64,000 nucleotides of DNA, from NCBI GenBank assembly GCA_021399435.1, contig JAJTUP010000004.1, positions 558,001-622,000 on the forward strand, written 5' to 3'. The translations under genes and the position numbers were made by a program. Positions 46,906 through 57,621 of this stretch are shown one piece after another. This stretch comes from Diaporthe sp. PMI_573. Taxonomy: Eukaryota; Ascomycota; Sordariomycetes; Diaporthales; Diaporthaceae. Within the stretch, counting starts at the first letter, position 1; each line of letters starts with the position of its first letter. The notes under the pieces are model-generated. The model had not been told where the DNA came from and made no database searches. It worked only from the letters and a program-made list of their open reading frames with translations.

Positions 46906-47631
46906 ATGGTTATCACATTAGTTACCGGTGCAAACTCCGGAATTGGTGAGGCAGTTGCTCATCAGCTGGCCAAACAACCGGACCACCACGTCGTCATCGC
47001 GTCCCGGAATCCAGAAGCCGGTGCGAAAGTTGTGGCGAACCTAGTCGCAGCGGGGCATTCGGCGTCCTCAGTCCAATTGGACCTCACCTCCGATGAGTCC
47101 ATCACCAAGGCCGTGAAGCAAATCCAGGACACCCACGGCAAGCTAGACATCCTCGTCAATAATGCCGGCGGCGCCGTGGACCAGGTCCCGGGCCTGACCG
47201 CCCGCGAAATATTCGCCCAAGACTTCGACCTCAACGTCTCCGGCCCGGCGATCCTCACGGATGCTCTGCTGCCGCTCCTCAAAAAGTCCGCCGCGCCTCG
47301 GGTGGTCTTCGTCTCGTCAAGCCTCGCTTCTATAGGCATGTCGTGTGACAAATCTTCCCCCTGGTACGATCCAGGTTACGAAGCCAACGGGTACGGCTGC
47401 AGCAAAGCCGCTCTGAATAGGCTTGTCGGTACCTATTCACGACTTTTGTCCGGCGCTGGAGGACGGGTCAATGCAGTGTGCCCTGGCCTCGTCAAGACCA
47501 AGTTGACTGGCTACGCTGAAGGGGGCCGCACGCCCGAGCAGGGGGCTAAGAAAATTGTTGAGATGGCGTTGCTGGGTGAAGATGGGCCAACCGCGACTTT
47601 CTCCAACGAAGACGGCCCTTTGCCTTGGTAA
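46906..47631 (+). CDS. Short-chain dehydrogenase/reductase (classical SDR)
   Basis: Single exon, 241 residues, the normal classical SDR length. TGANSGIG at 7-14, Asp59 in LDL, NNAG at 85-88, SSS at 137-139, and Tyr163/Lys167 in YGCSK, then VCPGLVKTKL. Arg and Ser after the second strand (SRNPE) suggest NADP. No signal peptide; cytosolic carbonyl reductase-like enzyme with unknown substrate. Divergent from the SDR at 45240-46232, but the two proteins are only family-level similar and belong to different SDR groups. Confidence 0.94.
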   Translation: MVITLVTGANSGIGEAVAHQLAKQPDHHVVIASRNPEAGAKVVANLVAAGHSASSVQLDLTSDESITKAVKQIQDTHGKLDILVNNAGGAVDQVPGLTAREIFAQDFDLNVSGPAILTDALLPLLKKSAAPRVVFVSSSLASIGMSCDKSSPWYDPGYEANGYGCSKAALNRLVGTYSRLLSGAGGRVNAVCPGLVKTKLTGYAEGGRTPEQGAKKIVEMALLGEDGPTATFSNEDGPLPW

Positions 47632-47869
47632 TGAAATCGAGGCACAGCCAGTATTCGAATGACTGTCACACGGTTTCACCCTTGTTGGCAACCTGGGCCC
47701 GATGACACACAGTTTCATAGGCAAAGTTTCCTGCAAAGTTGTTTTGGTCAAATGGAAATTTGTACAAGAATTGAAATTCATCACATAATCACTCTCTACC
47801 CACCACAGCATCGATACATGAGCCCTCTCTATTACTCAACAGCACAGTAGATGGTCCATTCGGACATAT

Positions 47870-48426
47870 TCAATGCTTCCCCTTATAGCTGGGTCGCGGG
47901 ACCTGCATGGACTGGGTGACAGGCTGGTAGCCTTTTGTGTTGACACCCTCGCGGGCTAGGCGCCCTTTGACCTCGTTATCTTGCTGGATCAAGGCACAGC
48001 AAGGGCACCAGACCGAGACGCAGCAGTCGCCACAGCCACTTCCCTCGATGCCAAACTTTCTTCGGATCTCGCCCCGTTTCATCGTGTTGTAGCTACGGTG
48101 AGTCAATAAGGTTCCTCATGTACTGGACGAAACGAGAAGGTTTCCAATAACTCACATCCAAGTGAATGGGGTGTAGTTTGCAAAGGCGCAGAATATCATG
48201 CAATCGCAGTTGACGTTTTCAGGGCCAGTGCTGGGATCCTTGATGCGAGAAGAGGTTCGTCCAAAGACTGGGGGCCAACATTAGCAGGAGTGACTTGATC
48301 TGGCGTTTTGGGATACTTGGGTGACCCACGTATGCAAGGGAGGAATGTTGCCAGAAGACATGAGCTGACGGGGGAACAGTCCATGAGACTGTTTTCCCAG
48401 ACTCCGTGGCCCTGTGATGATGCCAT
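47870..48426 (-). CDS. PLAC8-family cysteine-rich protein
   Basis: Exons on the minus strand: 48426..48330, 48267..48156 and 48092..47870; the frame closes at 143 residues, the usual length. It starts GVWENSLMDCSPVSSC and has the split family motif TFLPCILFGRTSSR, then NCDCMIFCAF, and the second CC-rich block CGDCCVSVWCPCCALIQQDNEV. PLAC8 (Cys-rich domain) proteins are linked to cell-size control and metal, especially cadmium or zinc, tolerance in plants and fungi, usually as membrane-associated oligomers. Function here is inferred from family only. Introns are small, and all three exons are needed for the cysteine pattern. Confidence 0.9.
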
Positions 48427-49490
48427 TCTTGGAGCCCTAGATTCCGTTGATCTGATTATGCAAGTGAGACGGAGGTGCAAGTCTGGCGGGGCGACACTGT
48501 GTATGTGATGCGAAGACTTTGGGTTGCAAAAGTGTATTCCAGGTATTTAAAAATGTCAAATGAGAGACAAGAATGAAAAATGAAGCTAGAGATGGATGGT
48601 GGGCGATCAAGCCAGAGCAATGCTGTTTCGCAGCATCGGGTCATATATACCAATGCCAATGCAATGGGTAACAAACGTGATCAGATTCTGCCTTGTCGCG
48701 TGTCGAGTACCTAGGCATGGACTGGCTCCCCACCTGAATAGGCGGCCTCAGGCCTTTCGAAGCCGAGGTCAAGAATGGGTTGTTCAGTCCTACAATCTGA
48801 TAGAAGGCTGTGTTGCCCACCGACTGTTTTGGAAATTACGCCCACTGAAGCCAATTTTCGCGTCGAGCTAAGCCACCGATTTTTGGATGAGAGCCTGGAC
48901 TTACACCAGTGTCTTTAGACATACGCACTCGTCATTCTTAACCACACCTCCAAGCCTCTTGCTAGAGGTAAGGTGTACGGAATAGTGGGTGCAATTATAA
49001 CTCCAGAGGGTGTCGTTCTAGAAGCGGTGACTATGTTAGTGTGTGTGTAACACATCCCTCGCCTAAGAAGGATCGTTGGCCGCTTCAGAAGTACTGCACC
49101 AACCATATCAAGGGGGTAGGGCCGACTCTGGCTGAAGGGAGTCTTCGAAATGAAGCCACCCCGTCCTTGAATCCGGGGCTGGAATTACTGGAAGACCAAA
49201 CCAAACCGCTGCTGCAATACGGAAATCAGGGACAGGGGAGGTAGCATCGTCGCACAGCGTGCATGTAAGAGGAGCCAATGATTTCGCGCGTCTGGGCACG
49301 GTGGAGAAGTACTTCGGGTTTGCCGAGCAGCTTGGCCGTGCTGGCAGTACCTCTTCCGGAGTCCAGGACCTTGTTTCCGTAAACATGAAAATTATAAAGC
49401 TGCAGCCGTGTCAGCCAACTCCCTCAATACGGTGAATTTACGTATCCCATCCAAATTCCGTATCTTTCGCCTCGCCTCCCCTCCCTCGAA
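48427..49490. other. Intergenic between divergent genes
   Basis: 1.06 kb between the PLAC8 gene (-) and the Zn(II)2Cys6 gene (+). Only short frames. No RNA gene or repeat recognised. Confidence 0.5.
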
Positions 49491-51015
49491 ATGGAGACGC
49501 GCCTGCCAGCACATCCTGAAGATCACCCTGAAGAACAAGATTCACAGTCGCACGGGTCTCGAAATCGCTGTAGGCGATCCCACCACAAGTCTCGCAGTGG
49601 GTGTGGAAACTGCAAAAAACGAAGAATTAAAGTTAGCATCCAGAACTGATGAAATGGATCCGGACATGAAGCTAAGACCGACTTGATCATAGTGTGACGA
49701 AGGAAAGCCCCAATGCCACAAATGTGTCTCCTTTGGCGTAAGTTGCGACTACGTGGCCGGCACAGCGACGCTGCAAGAAGCGGCTCTGGAGCGTCGCCTC
49801 TTCCTCAACGCTCGAGGGGGTTTTCGACCACGCGGGAAACGTGGCCGGCCTAGAACACGGTGGGCAGTCGAGCCCGAGGTGGAGGATGAGCCTGTACCGC
49901 AGGCTGGGCTCACAACACCCTCGGCCAGTAGCTCCAACTCCGTCTCACCTTGTCATGCGCCTGACCACCCTCCCGAGCAAGACTCAGCGGCAGAGGTGAG
50001 CACCGAGGAGCCTGAACTGCCCCAGTATGCCGATGAGCTGAGGCTACTTCACCACTACCTTGAGCTGGAGTTCAAGGGCTCCGGGGACCAGCCTCCTACA
50101 TTCGATGCCCTCCGTCTTCAGGCCCCAACTCTGGGTTTCACCCATCCGTTCGTGCTTTACTTGGTCTACGAGTTCGCTGCTATCTCTTTCGCCAGGATAC
50201 AGCCTCCTGAGAAAAAACAGTATTACCACTCCCTGGCTGCGCGCTACTCAACGCTCGGTCTACACAAAGTAACGGAGATGCTGCCTCGGATTGACACGCA
50301 GAACTGCCACGCCGTTTATACCGCTGCTGTCTTTGCATGCATAAACACCTTTGCTCGTGGGCCCCAGCCCGGGGATTATCTCCTCTTCAGTGAACATGGC
50401 GGCCCACAATGGCTCCCTCTACTCAGAGGTGTGCGGACATTGGTCGACATGATTGGGGAACACACCATCGGCAGCGGGCCCCAAGGCGACAGACCTGTGG
50501 ACCCGTGCCCGATGGCAACCGAGCCAGGCACAACTGCTTTTTCTCTGCGGTGTACCCGGCTGGACTGGATCGGCCAATTCGAACGCCTTAGTGAGCTTGT
50601 CAGCACGTCCACAAGCATGACAGACACCGCCGTGAATACAAAAGCCCTCGAGCAACTGAAAATGTGCTACTGGGCCACGTATGGCGGGCCGGACGGTGAA
50701 TACCAGGGCAACGCTAACCACCAGAACCTGTTTATCTGGCCATACCAGCTGGAGGATGAGTTTACGGATGCCCTGCAGGGAAGAGATCAGGTGGCGTTGG
50801 TACTTCTGGCCCACTTTGGAGTGCTGCTCAAATTATTTAGCCTTTCCATCTGGTTTTTGCAAGGGTGGTCGGAGCATCTCTTGGACGGCGCTCAGAAGTA
50901 CCTTGATGAGTATCACCGATCATGGCTAGAGTGGCCGGTTGAGCAAACAGCAGGGATGGACAGGGAGAGAAGAGAGGCGGGAGCGACATACAATTTAGCA
51001 GGCATTACGGGATAG
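49491..51015 (+). CDS. Zn(II)2Cys6 transcription factor
   Basis: Exons 49491..49631 and 49693..51015 (intron GTTAGC ... CATAG); the frame closes at 487 residues. The binuclear zinc cluster is complete only after splicing: Cys38, Cys41, Cys48, Cys55, Cys58 and Cys65 with spacing C-x2-C-x6-C-x6-C-x2-C-x6-C. The intron lies directly before Cys48. A basic, proline-rich stretch follows (RPRGKRGRPRTR), then an acidic region and a C-terminal half of the kind called fungal-specific transcription factor domain 2 (sterol uptake control protein-like: LLHHYLELEF, ALRLQAPTLGFTHPFVLY, YSTLGLHKVTEML). Nuclear DNA-binding regulator. Neighbours are PLAC8 (divergent) and tannase B (downstream, same strand). 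Confidence 0.94.
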
Positions 51016-51908
51016 AATGTTGGACTAACTCTACACAATTCTACATATTACTTGGTAGTGAATACATAACATTTTTGCTTACAACATAAACTCTGTACTT
51101 GTACTGCCCATCGCTTATTTCCGTACCGCCACATTCCGCCCGATGCACTTGACTTGCTGACCCAGGATATCCACTCACATCACAGCCTACAAGTACGTGT
51201 GTAATGGCAGTGTAATAAAGCTGCTCTATTCTTGATTCCGAAAGGTTCGAATTATGAGAATGGGCAAACGAGAGAGAAATCTACAGTAGGAAGAGTGCCG
51301 TGTCAGTTTCGGCGCGTGGATGTGTCTACCACAGCACATGGGTCCGAGGTTGCCAAGCCAGGACCCGCAGCGAAACCGAAAGAAGCGATTTTCCGTATGC
51401 GTTTCTGGCCAAGCTTCCTAACGGCATCAAGGTGCCAGGGTTACAGCTCCACTGGCCCAGACTTTAAACTGGGCCACCCATGTGCTTGCGTTATTGACGA
51501 TGCAGGACCCCATGTGCTGACCTGATGCTCAACCTCACTGCCCATTCATCGTGTAAAGATCGCACTTCTTTCACGACGCCGTATCAAACAGATCCTTGTC
51601 TCGTGAAATCTCTGTGTTCTGTTGGACTTTTCTCTTTTGTCAAATGTCATCCCACTGGTCTCATTTTCCGGACGCCCCGAGAGGTCACAGCCGTCGGAAG
51701 AAAGCCGATCATAAAGCACTGGCCACAACACGGCAAGAGCTCCAGATGTCTAACACGCTTACGATTATTTACTGGTTTGGGATGATGGTCTGGGGAAGGT
51801 CAACACCAGTTCTGAGTTCTATATAGATCTTGGTGATTCTGGTCGCCTCACTTTAGAGCCATGGGATAGCATCGCCAACTCGTTCTTTTCCTCCCCAGCT
51901 CGTTCAGG
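51016..51908. other. Intergenic, tannase B promoter region
   Basis: 0.9 kb. A TATA-like box lies near its right end (51819-51826). Frames within it are short and meaningless. Confidence 0.5.
51819..51826 (+). promoter_or_regulatory. TATA-like box of tannase B
   Basis: CTATATAG lies about 83 bp upstream of the ATG at 51909 and is followed by a C/T-rich leader, consistent with a core promoter. Confidence 0.4.
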
Positions 51909-53637
51909 ATGTCTAATTCTTCACTCGCTTCACTCTGCTCTTCGGGGAATATTCCAGATCCCGCGCTCTTTGGGGCCGAAATTCTATCGCTCACCAGCAA
52001 TCTGGTCTCCAATTACAGCACTTACGTTCCGGAGACCTATAATTACAACCACCCATCTGTCAGCGTTGAGAACGTCAATTATTGTAACATTACTGTCACT
52101 TACACCCATCCTGGCCAGAATGATAGGATCAATGTGGAGGCCTGGCTTCCCTTGGAATGGAATGAAAGATTGATGGCTGTGGGCGGAGGCGGTCTGGTCG
52201 CCGGCCGCTTCGTACTCTCCTATTTTTTCATGGCTGGGGCGATCGGTCAAGGATATGCAACGGTGACCACCGACGCTGGTACCTCAACTGACCCAGCTAC
52301 TGGCCTGACCGAGCTGTTGCTTAAACCTGGAAACATTGACTGGAACGCCGTACAGAACTTTGGTTCCAGAGCCTTGAACGACGAGGTAGGTACCCAATGT
52401 CTCTTTAGCAGATCCTCCCCCGGCAGCAGAGCTCGCGCTTACGAACGGCCCGTAGTCCATAATCGCAAAGGGCCTGATCGAAAGCTTCTATGGCCGCAAG
52501 CCCCAGTACTCATACTGGAGCGGCTGCTCTCAGGGCGGGAGGCAGGGTCTCATGCTGGCCCAGCGCTACCCGACGGCATATGACGGCATCGTGGCCTCGG
52601 CGCCCGCCATCAACATCCCCCGATTCACGCCCAGCCTGTACTGGCCACAGCTGGTCATGAATCTGCACGGCGAGCACCCGCGCAACTGCGAGATCAACGC
52701 CCTCACCGACGCCGCCATAGCCTACTGCGACCCCATGGACGGCGTCGCGGACGGCATCATATCGGACACAGACGGCTGCGACTTTGATCCCTTCTCCGTG
52801 GTGGGCGAGTCTTTCAACTGCTCGGACACGGGCTCCGTGATGCAGATCAGCCATGGTGCTGCCCTGGTCGCGAACGCGACGTGGGCTGGGCCGATGGCGG
52901 CCGATGGGGCGCGGTTGTGGTACGGCCTGGAGAAGGGCAGTTTTCTCGCTGGTGCAGTTGGCAACGCCGTGGGAATTGCCTCCACCGATTGCAGCAAGAA
53001 TGGGACTTGCGTCGGCATGGCCGCCAACAGTGGCGAGGGATGGCTGGCGTACGGGGCTGCGAAGGACCCTTCGTTTGACTCCTCGAAGCTGACCTTGGAC
53101 GCCTACTCCTGGTTGATGCACGACAGCGAGACCGAGTGGAAGTCCCTCTGGAGCACCAACGAACCGGATCTGTCCGCGTATCGCAACGCAGGTGGCAAGA
53201 TCATGACATACCACGGACTTGTAAGCCCTTCCCTTAACACTCTTCAGTCACTCACCCGTGGAACACCCAATATGTGCAGTCAGCTAACGAGGCTTTCCCC
53301 GAAGGCGGACCCAAACATCCCGCCCAAGGGCACGAGAGACTACTACGAGTCCGTCGCCAAGGTGCTTCCCGATGTCAACGACTTCTTCCGCGTCTTCGAA
53401 GTTCCCGGGCTCGAGCACTGCTCCGGCGGCACTGGCGGGCAACCGACCACCATCTTCGACCAGATGCGCGCGTGGGTCGAGAACGGCACTGTGCCCGAGA
53501 CGCTCCCCATCAGCTTCACGGACGCCAAGAACGAGACGCAGAACCGGATCCTTTGCCCTCTTCCGCTGAAGACCACCTTCAACGCCACTTGTGCAGATGG
53601 AGCACGAGCCGAGTGCTTTTACTGTGCAGAGAAGTAA
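51909..53637 (+). CDS. Tannase/feruloyl esterase family hydrolase (tannase B)
   Basis: Exons 51909..52385, 52456..53220 and 53305..53637, phase 0 throughout; 524 residues. Catalytic pattern as in family: SGCSQGG (Ser184), YHGLADPNIPP (Asp) and LEHCSGG (His), with paired cysteines beside Ser and His. A calcium-loop-like CDPMDGVADGI is present. Many N-glycosylation sites. It is a clear paralogue of the gene at 16011-17679 (shared NCNITVTYTHPGQND-like block, GGGGLVAG, TVTTDAG). The second intron is 84 nt, a multiple of three, and has no stop, so intron-retaining transcripts would still be translated. The chosen ATG gives MSNSSLASLCSS without a signal peptide; no upstream ATG with one is visible. 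Secretion is therefore uncertain. Confidence 0.93.
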
Positions 53638-54042
53638 CACCTGATCCAATTTGTGTCAGTGTTGAACTCGTGCCAGTATATCAACATGACATATTGCGTG
53701 CGTGGCACACATCTTCTCACGAACTTAACCTTCTATCTTCTATTCATGTACTTTCTTTCCAGTATACTTCAACTATGCCGTGGACGTATACCATTATCCC
53801 AGGCGCTCTTCCGACTTGTCGGAGAAATACAAGGAAATTCTGCAGGGTCAATCTGTAGCCTCACAAACAATTTGAACCCCAAAATCGGAAAGTAATCAAT
53901 ATGTTATCCCTAAGGCTACCTTGATGGCACATAAAACATGGTGAGGCCCTAGCTTTTGTTACTACGCCCTTAAATTGTAAGACGGCCCTTCTTTCGGATG
54001 TCGAAAGCCCCCTAACGTTCCAACGTAGAGAGTCGCGAACAC
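53638..54042. other. Intergenic, convergent 3' ends
   Basis: 0.4 kb between tannase B and the DUF3140 gene. Nothing recognised. Confidence 0.5.
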
Positions 54043-55019
54043 TCAGTTCAATTCGTGCGCGGACTTGATAGCTTTGGACTTTCCGGTGTCTATAATCACA
54101 GCTGGGTCCTCAGGGTTTCCCTTCCGAGAAACCTCGTTGCCTCGCTTGGTCGTGATGGTTGCCCTGTGTTCTGGTAAGTATTTTGATGCAAATTACACTC
54201 ACCCGAGACGGAGAAAGAGACTTACTCATCCTCCTTCACATCAAGCACCTTCCCCTCTGGGTTGCCATTGCCCCATTTCCAGCTCACAGTCTCACCCTTT
54301 TCGGGCCCATTCTTGGATGGCTTCTTCCCCTCGGACTCACCGCCTCCATTCTTCTCTTCCTTTTCGCCGTCCTCGGCGGCGTTCTCGTCATCCTCATCAG
54401 CTTCGTCTTCGCCATTCTTCTTTGATGAGGCTCCCTGACGAGTCTCCCTCTTCTTGTTGGATCCATTTTGCTGGCCAGATTTCTTCCGCTTGTCGCCAGC
54501 TTTCTTGTCATCTTCTCCTGCCTCCTCGTCATTATCCTCCTCAGCCTCTTCTCTATTCTCGTCTTGCTCCTCTTGTTCATCATCCGCCGCCTCTTTCTCC
54601 TTGGAGCTGGACTTGCTCCCGTTCTTGCCGGAAGACTTGCCTCCGCCATGTGCTCTGAGCGGATCATGGCCCCAGTTCTTCAGACTGATATAAGACTTGG
54701 TCTTCTTCGCCTCCTCTGGCTCTTTTTCCTCAAGGCTCTCGGACTCCTGGGCCAGGTGTCGCTTGCAGTATGCGGCGACCTTTCGCATGTGCTGGATTTG
54801 ATCCTCGGTGTACTTCTCCGGGTCTTTATCGGGGTTCGCTTTGAGGATTTCGATGATTTTCTCGCCCGAATCTTGGCCAACGGATTTCCCGTCGCTGCCA
54901 TCCTTACGCCACCCGGCCTCGCTCGATTCCTCTGACTTCAGCCACTTCTCCAGCTCCGAGGCCGTCATGTTGACGTATTCATTGAATTCGGCGATGACAT
55001 CCTTGTCGTCCTTGACCAT
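54043..55019 (-). CDS. DUF3140 protein with C-terminal Tudor-like (DUF2945) domain
   Basis: Exons on the minus strand: 55019..54226 and 54163..54043; the frame closes at 304 residues. The N-terminus is DUF3140: FNEYVNMTASELEKWLKSEES, GQDSGEKIIEIL, QIQHMRKVAAYCKRHLAQ and the NWGHDPL end. A long Lys/Glu/Asp/Ser low-complexity linker (about 125-235) follows. The C-terminus is the hypervirulence-associated Tudor-like domain: GETVSWKWGNGNPEGKV, then ITTKRGNEVSRKGNPEDPAVII after the intron. The intron falls inside that domain, and the splice was chosen because only the second AG (after AACACAG) keeps the frame. No signal peptide; likely nuclear. Both domains are usually separate small proteins of unknown function, which makes the fusion noteworthy. 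Confidence 0.87.
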
Positions 55020-55868
55020 TTTGGCGTTCTTTTACGATTCAAATTTGAAAAAAATGGTGGGTTCGATACGAATCAGTTTCAATTGAGCGGAGGTGCGTCG
55101 TGATGAGAATAACCGAGCCGGGTCAAGCTCAAAGCCAGCCGAGGAGCGAGCTGGCCATTTATTTAACCAACTAAAATGATCCAGAGCAGCCGTGTTTGGC
55201 TTGTGGAACTGTCTGTGCCGTGTCGTCATGGAGTTGTCTTAGAAGTCATGTCGTCATACCAAGTTGAGCTCTCTAACACCCTTGCAGGCTGCACGCGTAG
55301 CCTTTGTTGAGCAGCCCAGGGGAAAGCTGAGCCTCCGGCTGGAGCTAGTCGAGGCACGAACTTAGTGCACTTGCTTTTGGCAGCAGTTTTACGTGAAAGA
55401 GCTTCTGCAATTGGCGAATGACAATGTCGATTCAATGCCAGGGCTGACACGATGCCGATCTGAGCAAGCCACTCTTTCGAATTCACTCCAGACTAGGCAG
55501 TAGCTCAGCTATGATGAAGACGTCCAATTCTGGACTGGGTACGCTAACTAACTATCAGAAGTAATTTCGCGCTGCAGTCAACCAGTGGATATTGAATAAG
55601 TATTTAATCAACTTCTCTCAATTACCGGCCTGCACGTATAAGTGAACGTCGAGAAAGCGGTCTCTGTGAGTTTCCCAGACATAATTACTTCGAGGTTCTC
55701 CTTTATCTGGCTTGGTTGCAGAGACATAAGACAATACAAATCAACGATAGCATTGAACAACTGCACATAAAGTCTCACGACAGCTTCGGCCCAGGCATGA
55801 GGTGAGCATCATGGATGTCCTGAATCATATCCTGGAACAACTTCTAAGGCCTTTTTTGCCATGTCTCA
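55020..55868. other. Intergenic region
   Basis: Promoter side of the DUF3140 gene and 3' flank of the P450. AT-rich at 55560-55630. Nothing recognised. Confidence 0.5.
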
Positions 55869-57621
55869 TCAGATTTGCTCATGGTTGTTCTCAGTAATCC
55901 TGACCATCATGTTGTGGTGTGTCCAATTTATCCATGACTGCTCCTCCCACGGCTTGCCAGGATTGACTATTTGGAAATCGAAGTGACGGAACAACTATGT
56001 GACCAGGTTCTCATGGTCAGCAAATCGTTTTTTCCTGCAATTCCAGTCATTACGCTGACTTACCTCGAAGACCAACTTGTAAATTTCCACGAACCCTATC
56101 ACTTTACCTGGACATTGATATCGTCCAGCCCCGAACGACATCTCAACGGTACGCTCCATTTCGACTTTCTTCTCGTTACTGCATTCCAAGAAGCGCTCGG
56201 GACGGAACATTTCCGCGTCCTCCCCAAACACGTCTTTTCTGAGCTGCATCGCAATGTGGTTGACGTACATGGCTGTTCCTCCAGGAATGAAGAGGCCTTC
56301 AATCGTGTCACCCTCGGGTGGTGCGGTCTTCGGGAATCCGATGGTGCCAGCTGGGTGAAGGCGGATGCCTTCATATATCACGGCCTATCCATCAAGGTAA
56401 GTAAGTACCCAGACTGTTCGGTTAGCCTGTAGTTGAGGGAGCGCAACTGACGGACAGAAAAGGCAGCCTCTTCGCTTGAGCAACTGTGATTGGTGATGAT
56501 ATATCGCCGCGCGCGACAGCCTGCCGGATGGTTTGCTGTAGACTCTGGTATACGCGTGGTGTCGCCATGGTGAACATCAAAATCCCTCGTAAAGAACCAG
56601 CGGTGGTATCTCCACCGGCAAAGAGAAAAATGAGGCACTGCCTATAACACTCGTCCAATCCGAGGCCATTGCGCATGAAAGAGCCCTGAACCGATCAGTT
56701 TTTTTTTCCAGGCCGGTGAAATGAAAGCTTATCGGAGTCATACCAATATGTCCTGCTTGTCGAACGCGCTCTTCTGGAAACGCGTTTCTATAAGTTGTTT
56801 TGCCACACTGTGATCATCATTAGTTTAGTAGTGATAAAAGTGATGTCCTCGACGAACCCTTGCATCTTGCCAATACCGACTTTATCCGTTGACCTGGGCT
56901 GGAGAAAGAGGAGGAATCGTGATTGCATCACAGTACGCAGCCAATCGAGATCGCATAGCAAGGTCAGAAAAGCCATCACCTGGTCACTCATCTTGGCCAC
57001 GCCCCACAGATCGTCAGCATCCATGAAACCAAACTCTTTGCCCGATAACAACGACATGACAACATCCGACGTATAAAATCTGATAAGTGGTGCGAGATCC
57101 ATAACCCGATGCTGCTCTTTGGTCGCAAGGTGCTTGCTGCGAATGATCTCCAGCAGCCGGACAACCTGCACATCGATGCCCGAGTCCAAATCGACGCCAT
57201 CTTTCCCAGCCATCGCGTGCGCCATTTTGGCTTTTACCTTGTCATGCAAAGTGTGATCCATCATCGTAAAGATATTGTCCCTGCCATTGTCCATTTTGAA
57301 ACCGGTGTACCAGATCGACTTTTTATATGGGCTTCGTGATATCCGGCGAGCCACATCAGGGTCATCAGTAGCGACTGCATTGGCTCCAATACGAACCAGC
57401 GAGCCGTATCGAGCCAGGTCTGCGCTGTTCGACGAAGTTGCACCAGTTATGGCGTTCCTGATTAGCCATGACGATCCGAGCCAAGACAGAGTGGGGCCGG
57501 GAATATGCCGCAGACGCCGCCAGTTGTTCAGCATTGATAGAAACACTGCGAGGAACAGCGTACCAAAAGCGGCCCCCACGACATGGGACTGCTCTAGGTG
57601 AAGTTGAGTGGAGTTTAGCAT
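55869..57621 (-). CDS. Cytochrome P450 monooxygenase
   Basis: Five exons on the minus strand: 57621..56858, 56807..56744, 56685..56452, 56384..56064 and 55994..55869; the frame closes at 502 residues. N-terminal membrane anchor (about 12-32), then the RRLRHIPGPTLSWLGS hinge. I-helix FAGGDTTAG, ExxR in YEGIRLHP (Glu359, Arg362), PERF, and heme loop FGAGRYQCPG with the ligand Cys445. The C-terminal end is ...NPGKPWEEQSWINWTHHNMMVRIT, typical of fungal class E, group I (pisatin demethylase/benzoate-hydroxylase-like) enzymes. The first intron has an unusual GTTCGT donor; the join to VAKQLIETRF was chosen because it gives a normal helix. Endoplasmic-reticulum anchored; substrate unknown. Neighbours: MFS and alpha/beta-hydrolase genes. 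Confidence 0.93.

Noticed and set aside
54164..54172. First AG (CTTACCAG) as acceptor in the DUF3140 gene
   Set aside because: It shifts the frame and destroys the Tudor-like domain; the next AG (AACACAG) restores it.
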